A stretch of DNA of 46,713 nt from Actinomycetes bacterium. GTDB taxonomy: Bacteria > Actinomycetota > Acidimicrobiia > Acidimicrobiales > JAKAOS01. Where the stretch lies: NCBI GenBank assembly GCA_021791675.1, contig JAJYWE010000007.1, positions 28,660-75,372 of the forward strand, written 5' to 3'. Both the position numbers and the translations under genes were made by a program. Under the pieces are notes generated by a model. The model saw only the letters and a list, made by a program, of their open reading frames with translations. It was not told the origin of the DNA and made no database searches. Shown here piece by piece: positions 41,735 to 46,713 of this stretch (its first letter is position 1; every line of letters begins with the position of its first letter).

Positions 41735-42521
41735 GGCCCTGCCGACCGGGGCGCGCCTCGGCGCTCGTCGCGTGGAGCTCGCGGGCCGTCGCGACCAGGG
41801 CCGCGAGGCTCGACCCGGGGGAGCCGACGACGACCGCCGCCCCCGTGGCGTGGGCCGCTCGGGCCGACTCCTCTGCGGCCGGGCGGGCCGCCTCGTTGGT
41901 GAGCGAGACGACGACGAGGTCGGCCTGTTCCTTGCGTACGAGGTCTGCGAGCTCTGCCGGGGGCACCTGGGTGCCGAGGTCGTGGACCCGCCAGTGGTCG
42001 GCGCGGAGCGCGCTCGCAGCCATCAGGCTCGGGAGCCCGTGCTCGTCCCCGGGCGCCGTGGCGACGACGGCGATGCCGCGAGGGCGCCCGCGGGGGGCGG
42101 GCGAGAGCCGGACGAGGATGCGCTCGCAGATCCCGCTCGCGCGGTGCTCCTCGGCAACCGAGAGCCTGCCCTCGGCCCACGCCTCCCCGATCCGGCGCAG
42201 GGCCGGAGCGAGCAGTTCCTCGGCGAGCGTGGTCACGGGCGCGCCGTTCGCGGCGAGGCGCTCGGCGACGCCGGTGGCCGCCTGTTCGTCCCCGGTCATC
42301 AGGGCCCGGTAGAGCCGGTCGACCTGCTCGGGCCAGCTGCGAACCCGAATGGTCGGCGGGGCGGCGGGCTGCCGGCGTCGCTCGACGAAGCTCGCCACGT
42401 CCTCGTCCGCTACCTCGTAGGTACGACCGCGCTTCACGGCGGGGAGCGAGCCCTCGCGGACCCAGCGGTAGGCAGTCTGGTAGTGCACCCCGAGCGCTTC
42501 GGCCGCAGCCCGGAGGTTCAC
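41652..42521 (-). CDS. CarH-like B12-binding transcriptional regulator
   Basis: The protein (289 residues from GTG 42521; 301 from GTG 42557, numbering used here) starts with an excisionase/MerR-type helix-turn-helix (NLRAAAEALGVHYQTAYRWV, residues 14-33, then VKRGRTYEVADEDV). A helical cobalamin-cap domain follows with Trp127-x9-Glu137-His138 in WAEGRLSVAEEH, the Wx9EH signature of CarH photoreceptors. The Rossmann B12 domain begins GIAVVATAPGDEHGLPS, with His173 at the cobalt-ligand position. CarH proteins repress target genes in the dark with adenosylcobalamin and release DNA in light. The 3' end overlaps ppdK by 83 bases. It is divergent from dnaG. Confidence 0.85.
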   Translation of the reverse strand: MNLRAAAEALGVHYQTAYRWVREGSLPAVKRGRTYEVADEDVASFVERRRQPAAPPTIRVRSWPEQVDRLYRALMTGDEQAATGVAERLAANGAPVTTLAEELLAPALRRIGEAWAEGRLSVAEEHRASGICERILVRLSPAPRGRPRGIAVVATAPGDEHGLPSLMAASALRADHWRVHDLGTQVPPAELADLVRKEQADLVVVSLTNEAARPAAEESARAAHATGAAVVVGSPGSSLAALVATARELHATSAEARPGRQGLSPARPPEPGSPGPLPAGPPGRGTASS

Positions 42522-42605
42522 CCCTCCAGTTAGGCAGACCTTCGCTCCTTCTGCCACGCCGAGCCGGTCGGGGCGGGCGGGACGAGGGCCGTCGCTGGCG
42601 ACGGG

Positions 42606-42611
42606 TAGGGT
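42606..42611 (+). promoter_or_regulatory. -10 box of the leaderless dnaG gene
   Basis: TAGGGT ends seven bases before the GTG at 42619, within the 97-base gap shared with the divergent B12 regulator. Confidence 0.65.
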
Positions 42612-42618
42612 CCGCGCC

Positions 42619-44622
42619 GTGGCGCTGTCGGACGAGGACGTGGCCCGCGTGCGGGAGGCGACCGACCTCGCCGCCCTCGTCGGCGAGCGCGTCGGCCTCC
42701 GCCCCCAGGGCGCGCGCCTCGTCGGTCTGTGCCCGTTCCACAGCGAGCGAACCCCCTCGTTCTCGGTGAACCCGACCGCCGGCTTCTACCACTGCTTCGG
42801 CTGTGGCGCGTCGGGGGACGCGATCACCTTCGTGCGCCAGACGGAGCACCTGGACTTCGTCGAGGCGGTCGAGTGGCTCGCAGCGCGAGCGGGTGTCACG
42901 CTCGAGCGACGGCGTGCGCCGGACAGGGCACGGGCGAGGCGAGAGCGGGCCGGAGAGGCGCTCGGCCGTGCCGTCTCGTGGTACCACACCCGACTGCTCG
43001 AGGCCCCGGACGCTCGTGCTGCGCGGGAGTACCTCCGGAGCCGGGGCATCTCGGGCTCGCTCGCGCGACGGTTCCAGCTCGGCTGGGCGCCTGCCGGGCC
43101 GGACGAGCTCTGCCGGGCGCTCGAGCTACCGGCCGACCTCGCGAAGGAGACCGGGCTCGGTCGGGTGAGTGGGTCGGGGCGGCTCCAGGACGCATTCCGC
43201 TCGCGGATCCTCTTCCCGATCTTCGACGTAGCCGGACGCCCGGTGGCCTTCGGGGGCCGGGTGTTGCCCGGGAACGAGGCGGTGGGGCCGAAGTACCTCA
43301 ACAGCCCCGAGAGCGACCTCTACGCGAAGCGGCGCCTCCTCTACGGGCTCAACTGGGCCAAGGAGGCCGTCGTGCGCGCCGGGGAGGTCGTGGTCTGCGA
43401 GGGCTACACCGACGTGATCGGTCTCGTGTCGGCCGGTGTGGAGCGAGCCGTGGCCACCTGTGGGACTGCGCTGTCGGACGAGCACTTGGCGTTGCTGGCC
43501 CGTTTCGCGCGCCGCGTCGTGCTGGCCTTCGATGCCGACGCCGCGGGCACCCGGGCAGCGGAGCGTATCTACGGCTGGGAGGCCCGGCACGACCTCGAGG
43601 TGGCAGTCGTCCGCCTCCCCGAGGGCGAGGACCCGGGCGCGCTCGCAGCCCGGGAGCCGTCCCTGCTCGTCGAGGCGGTCGCGGCCGCGCAGCCGTTCCT
43701 CGCGTTCCGCCTCTCCCGGTTGCTCGCCGAGGCAGAGTTCGCCTCCCCGGACCGGCGCGCGCGCCTGGCGCGCGATGCGCTCACCCTGGTGGCGGAGCAC
43801 CCGGACGAGCTGGTCCGTGACCACTACGTGATGGAGGTGGCGACTCGCTGCCGCCAGGACGACCGGGCGCTCAGGCGCCTGCTCGGAACGATGCTCCCGG
43901 GGGCGCGTGCGGGGACGTCAGGGGGGCGCCAAGACGGTCCGGGCCGGGTCGCTCCGCAGGGGCGAACGGGCCCATCGGCTTCGCCCGGGGCGACTGGCCC
44001 CTCTGGATCACACGGCCGCAGGGGCCCGACCGCTCCGCTCGGGGGCGTCGACGCTGCCGGAAGGCGAGGGGGGAACCGCGAGGAGGGCGCGGCCGCCGTG
44101 CCGGCGACCGCGCTCGAGGCGCTCCGGCTCGCCGTGCGTGACCCGGCCACGACGCTCGGCGAGCTCCGTGCGCCGCTGTTCCCTCCCGGGCCGGCACGGG
44201 AGGCGTTCCTCCTCCTCGAAGCCGCAGGAAGCACCCACGGTGCGGTCGACGCCGCCGAACGCGCCGGGGAGACGGAGCTCGCGGCGCTCCTGCGACGCCT
44301 TGCCGTCGATGCCGACGAGCCGGCGGAGGACGCGGTCGCTCGCCTCGTCCTCGACGCCACTCGCCGCGCCCTCGACAGCGCAGATCGCGAGGCGCGAGCC
44401 CGTCCTGACCAGGCCGGGGCACTGCTGGTGATCGTGCGCTGGCTCAAGGAGACCGCCGCGCTGTTGCAGGAGGATCCGGCGCGCCGAGACGCCGAGGCGG
44501 CGTTGGTAGCCTGGCTCTGCGAGCCGCAGGGCGTGCCCGGAGAGACCGCGAACGGTGGCCTCCTCGGTGAAGGGGCTGGCGTGGGGGGAGATGTCGCCGG
44601 GCCGACCGGTGCGGAGGCATAG
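42619..44622 (+). CDS. dnaG: DNA primase
   Basis: DnaG makes RNA primers at the replication fork. The CHC2 zinc ribbon is complete (Cys38, His41, Cys59, Cys62), followed by the RNA polymerase domain with KYLNSPES and LYGLNWAKEAV. The TOPRIM acidic residues are Glu261 in CEGYTDVIG and Asp305/Asp307 in AFDADAAGT. A Gly/Pro/Ser-rich linker of about 60 residues (roughly 430-490) separates this from a helicase-binding C-terminal domain. At 667 residues it is a little longer than usual because of the linker. The sigma factor gene follows after 24 bases, as in the macromolecular-synthesis operon, here without rpsU. Confidence 0.96.
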   Translation: MALSDEDVARVREATDLAALVGERVGLRPQGARLVGLCPFHSERTPSFSVNPTAGFYHCFGCGASGDAITFVRQTEHLDFVEAVEWLAARAGVTLERRRAPDRARARRERAGEALGRAVSWYHTRLLEAPDARAAREYLRSRGISGSLARRFQLGWAPAGPDELCRALELPADLAKETGLGRVSGSGRLQDAFRSRILFPIFDVAGRPVAFGGRVLPGNEAVGPKYLNSPESDLYAKRRLLYGLNWAKEAVVRAGEVVVCEGYTDVIGLVSAGVERAVATCGTALSDEHLALLARFARRVVLAFDADAAGTRAAERIYGWEARHDLEVAVVRLPEGEDPGALAAREPSLLVEAVAAAQPFLAFRLSRLLAEAEFASPDRRARLARDALTLVAEHPDELVRDHYVMEVATRCRQDDRALRRLLGTMLPGARAGTSGGRQDGPGRVAPQGRTGPSASPGATGPSGSHGRRGPTAPLGGVDAAGRRGGNREEGAAAVPATALEALRLAVRDPATTLGELRAPLFPPGPAREAFLLLEAAGSTHGAVDAAERAGETELAALLRRLAVDADEPAEDAVARLVLDATRRALDSADREARARPDQAGALLVIVRWLKETAALLQEDPARRDAEAALVAWLCEPQGVPGETANGGLLGEGAGVGGDVAGPTGAEA

Positions 44623-44646
44623 GCCACGCTGCCGGGAGGGACGCGA

Positions 44647-45720
44647 GTGGACGAGGGGAGGGCGCGGATCCGCGACCCGCGGAGCGTCGGGTCGACGGCG
44701 GTGTCGGGATCCGACGCAGAGGACGAGTCGTCGCGCCGGGCGCCCGGTCTACCCGGTCAGCCGGTCGTGCTCGCCGGCGGGGGTGACCGCGCCGCCACAG
44801 ACCCGGTTCGGGCGTACCTGCGAGAGATCGGCAAGATCCCTCTCCTCACTGCCGAGGAGGAGCTCGAGCTGGGTCGCCGGGTCACGGAGGGCCAGCTCGC
44901 CGCCCGGAGGCTCGCTGCGATCCGGGCTGGTTGCCCCAGCGGTGAGCTCGACGCCCCTCACGGGCCCGAGGAGGCGGCGGTCGCGGCGGGCCTCGAGGCG
45001 AAGTCGGCGCTCATCCGGGCCAACCTGCGCCTCGTCGTCTCGATCGCGAAGCGCTACCGCAGCCCCGGCGTTGCCCTCCTCGATCTCATCCAGGAGGGCA
45101 ACCTCGGCCTGATGAGAGCGGTGGAGAAGTTCGACTACACGCGGGGCTTCAAGTTCTCCACCTATGCGACGTGGTGGATTCGCCAGGCTGTGATCCGGGC
45201 ACTCGCCGACCAGGGACGCACCATCCGCATTCCCGTCCACGTCGCCGAGGCGCTCCAGCAGCTGGCCGGGGTGGAGCGGCAGCTCGCGCAGAGCCTGGGG
45301 CGAGAGCCCCGGGTCACCGAGATCGCTGCGCAGCTGGGTCTGGCGCCGGAGCGGGTCCGCGAGCTCCATCAGGTCCGACTCGAGACCCTCTCGCTGCAGG
45401 CCGCGGTGGGCGGGGGGGACGAGCTCGAGCTCGCGGACCTGCTCGCGGACCCGAGCGCCGTCCTGCCGGCTGATGCCGCGACGCAGCTGCTCTTGGGCTC
45501 GGCCATCGAGGAGTCCCTCCGCGGTCTCTCCTCGCGGGAGCGAGAGATCGTGGCGCTGCGCTTCGGCCTCGACGACGGCCAGGCGCGGACCCTCGAGGAG
45601 GTCGGCCGCCACCTGCAGGTGACGCGCGAGCGGGTCCGCCAGATCGAGGCCAAGACGCTTGCAAAGCTCCGCCACCCACTGCGCGCCGAGCCCCTCCGTG
45701 CGTACCTCGAGGACCGATGA
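44647..45720 (+). CDS. rpoD: Sigma-70 family RNA polymerase sigma factor (RpoD/SigA-like)
   Basis: This 357-residue factor has region 1.2 ([21 protein letters not shown]), region 2 ([40 protein letters not shown] for -10 recognition), region 3 (RTIRIPVH onward) and region 4.2 ([20 protein letters not shown], the -35 helix-turn-helix). There is no long region 1.1 and a short insert lies between regions 1.2 and 2.1. Position after dnaG argues for the primary sigma; the short N terminus and the variant [12 protein letters not shown] in region 2.1-2.2 leave a group 2 factor possible. The GTG start has GGGAGGG before it. Confidence 0.9.
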   Translation: MDEGRARIRDPRSVGSTAVSGSDAEDESSRRAPGLPGQPVVLAGGGDRAATDPVRAYLREIGKIPLLTAEEELELGRRVTEGQLAARRLAAIRAGCPSGELDAPHGPEEAAVAAGLEAKSALIRANLRLVVSIAKRYRSPGVALLDLIQEGNLGLMRAVEKFDYTRGFKFSTYATWWIRQAVIRALADQGRTIRIPVHVAEALQQLAGVERQLAQSLGREPRVTEIAAQLGLAPERVRELHQVRLETLSLQAAVGGGDELELADLLADPSAVLPADAATQLLLGSAIEESLRGLSSREREIVALRFGLDDGQARTLEEVGRHLQVTRERVRQIEAKTLAKLRHPLRAEPLRAYLEDR

Positions 45721-45825
45721 GGCTTCGGTGACGCCGAGGTGGAGGCGGATGCCCGTCGAGGCGGGATGCCCGGTGGGCGGCTGGCGACCTTCGAGGCGTG
45801 GTGCCGCTCGGGGCGGACCGCCTGG

Positions 45826-45831
45826 TAGCGT
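45826..45831 (+). promoter_or_regulatory. Possible -10 box of the tRNA pair
   Basis: TAGCGT ends 12 bases before the first base of tRNA-Asn. No good -35 is visible. Confidence 0.45.
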
Positions 45832-45843
45832 CGTCGCCGCCGA

Positions 45844-45916
45844 TCCGGGGTAGCTCAATTGGCAGAGCACGCGGCTGTTAACCGTGTGGTTGAGAGTTCG
45901 AGTCTCTCCCCCGGAG
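45844..45916 (+). tRNA. tRNA-Asn (anticodon GTT)
   Basis: The cloverleaf folds fully. Acceptor TCCGGGG pairs with CCCCGGA (45909-45915) and the discriminator is G. The anticodon stem is CGCGG/CCGTG around the loop CTGTTAA, giving GTT at 45877-45879. The T arm is GAGAG, TTCGAGT, CTCTC. No encoded CCA. Confidence 0.96.
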
Positions 45917-45924
45917 CTCGACGC

Positions 45925-45996
45925 GGGCCCGTAGCTCAGTGGCAGAGCAGGGCACTCATAATGCCTCGGTCGCAGGTTCGATCCCTGCCGGGCCTA
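45925..45996 (+). tRNA. tRNA-Met (anticodon CAT), elongator type
   Basis: Acceptor GGGCCCG pairs with CGGGCCT (G1-U72 wobble). Anticodon stem GGGCA/TGCCT surrounds CTCATAA, giving CAT. T arm GCAGG, TTCGATC, CCTGC. The paired 1-72 end and the lack of the three G-C pairs of initiators argue for elongator Met; a lysidine-modified tRNA-Ile with CAT cannot be ruled out. It follows tRNA-Asn after eight bases. No encoded CCA. Confidence 0.93.
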
Positions 45997-46040
45997 CCCG
46001 GTCGGGTCTCGAGGGAGTCGCCGGTGAAGAGGAGCTGGGC

Positions 46041-46713
46041 GTGAAGGGAGCGGCGGTGTCTCCGCGCAGGCGGCCGCTCGGCCCGGGAGCCGAGGTCGGC
46101 TCCGGGACCCGCCTGCTCCTGGTTCGCCACGCCAAGGCGGGCGATCGTCGTCGTGCCGCCGGGCCAGACGTCCTCCGACCGCTGAGCCCTCCCGGGCGAG
46201 CCCAGGCCGCTGCACTCGTGACCTCCCTCTGGCCACTGGTCGCCCCCGCTGTCGACCTCGAGCAAGCGCCGGCTCGGGGTCGTGCTGGGCCGCTGGGGGA
46301 CGGGGCCGAGCGGGGAACGGGAGCGACGGCGAGCCGGCCTCAGCCTGGGACCGGCCGAGTTCGGGTGTACTCGAGCCCGGCCAGGCGGTGCGTCGACACC
46401 GTGGCGCCGCTCGCAGGCGCGCTCGGTGTCGCGGTCGCCGAGGTGCCGGCGCTCGGTGAGGGGGATGCTGGCGCTGCGCTCGCCTTCGTCCGGGGGTTCC
46501 TCGAGACCGTGCGGGCCGAGGAGCCCGAGGGCGAGTTCGCCGTCACCGTGGCCTGCACCCACGGTGACATCCTGCCGGTGACCGTTGCGGCGCTCGTCGG
46601 CGAGGCCGGGGGCCTCCTGCCGACGGCGCCGCCCGCAGCAAAGGCGTCGACCTGGGTGCTCGAGTGGGGGCCGGACGGCGGTCTGCACCAGGCGACCTAC
46701 CTGGCCCCGCCGG
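46041..46713 (+). CDS. Histidine phosphatase family protein, SixA-like (cut by window end)
   Basis: The frame is open from GTG 46041 to the window edge (224 codons), so the 3' end is missing. AGGAG lies six bases before the start. The RHG motif is LLLVRHAKAGDRR, the second-half motifs are VYSSPARRCVDT and ACTHGDILP, which supplies the second catalytic His. SixA-type proteins remove phosphate from phosphohistidine on signalling proteins; some relatives act on small molecules. A Gly/Arg-rich insert of about 35 residues separates the two halves and is not usual in SixA. Confidence 0.85.
   Translation, partial: MKGAAVSPRRRPLGPGAEVGSGTRLLLVRHAKAGDRRRAAGPDVLRPLSPPGRAQAAALVTSLWPLVAPAVDLEQAPARGRAGPLGDGAERGTGATASRPQPGTGRVRVYSSPARRCVDTVAPLAGALGVAVAEVPALGEGDAGAALAFVRGFLETVRAEEPEGEFAVTVACTHGDILPVTVAALVGEAGGLLPTAPPAAKASTWVLEWGPDGGLHQATYLAPP

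Noticed and set aside
45925-45996. Initiator tRNA-fMet
   Set aside because: The acceptor 1-72 positions are paired (G-U) and the anticodon stem lacks the three consecutive G-C pairs of initiators.

Overview
The window is a 46.7 kb stretch of very GC-rich chromosome from an actinobacterium. The evidence is the high-GC codon use, the F420-type luciferase-like oxidoreductase, the frequent GTG starts and 4-base GTGA/ATGA gene overlaps, the dnaG-sigma pair, and many genes whose start codon follows a TANNNT -10 box by only 6-7 bases, the layout of leaderless actinobacterial transcripts. A large secreted protein with GYWVLGANG-type repeats is, from memory, a style common in Acidimicrobiia, so that class is my best guess, but it is inference. 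No insertion sequence, prophage, CRISPR array or rRNA operon is visible.

Layout. 87-5677: hemW, an orthodox aquaporin, the acetate pair satP and acs on the minus strand, and a HIT hydrolase. 5898-10043: a tightly overlapping phoH-ybeY-corC-era operon. 10190-11158: GDP-mannose 4,6-dehydratase. 11322-15895 (minus): three exported or membrane proteins of the cell envelope (repeat protein with a GH25-like domain, a propeller-like protein, a divergent GT51 transglycosylase). 16057-22055: a membrane glycosyltransferase-like protein, an F420-type oxidoreductase, uppS, a small membrane protein, recO and glyS.

22105-38963 is a surface-glycan region: UDP-glucose dehydrogenase and UDP-glucuronate decarboxylase (UDP-glucuronate then UDP-xylose), a YfhO-like membrane protein, two GT-C-like membrane proteins, a Dpm1-like GT2, a sugar epimerase, a second nucleotide-sugar dehydrogenase, a SAM methyltransferase, another GT2, a small coiled-coil protein and a large two-part glycosyltransferase. 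Lipid carrier synthesis (UppS), sugar nucleotides (Gmd, Ugd, decarboxylase) and membrane transferases lie within one window, which suggests a lipid-linked glycan pathway; its product cannot be read from sequence.

39089-46713: pyruvate phosphate dikinase, a B12-binding regulator with the CarH photoreceptor signature, dnaG, a sigma-70 factor, tRNA-Asn, tRNA-Met and the start of a SixA-like phosphatase. The strongest unusual signals are the leaderless start pattern (including one gene that may start at AUC), the CarH-like regulator beside dnaG, the loss of the regulatory threonine in PPDK, and a series of short tandem repeats confined to intergenic or 3'-end positions. No intergenic stretch exceeds 300 bases except 14483-14854, which is described under its hairpins.
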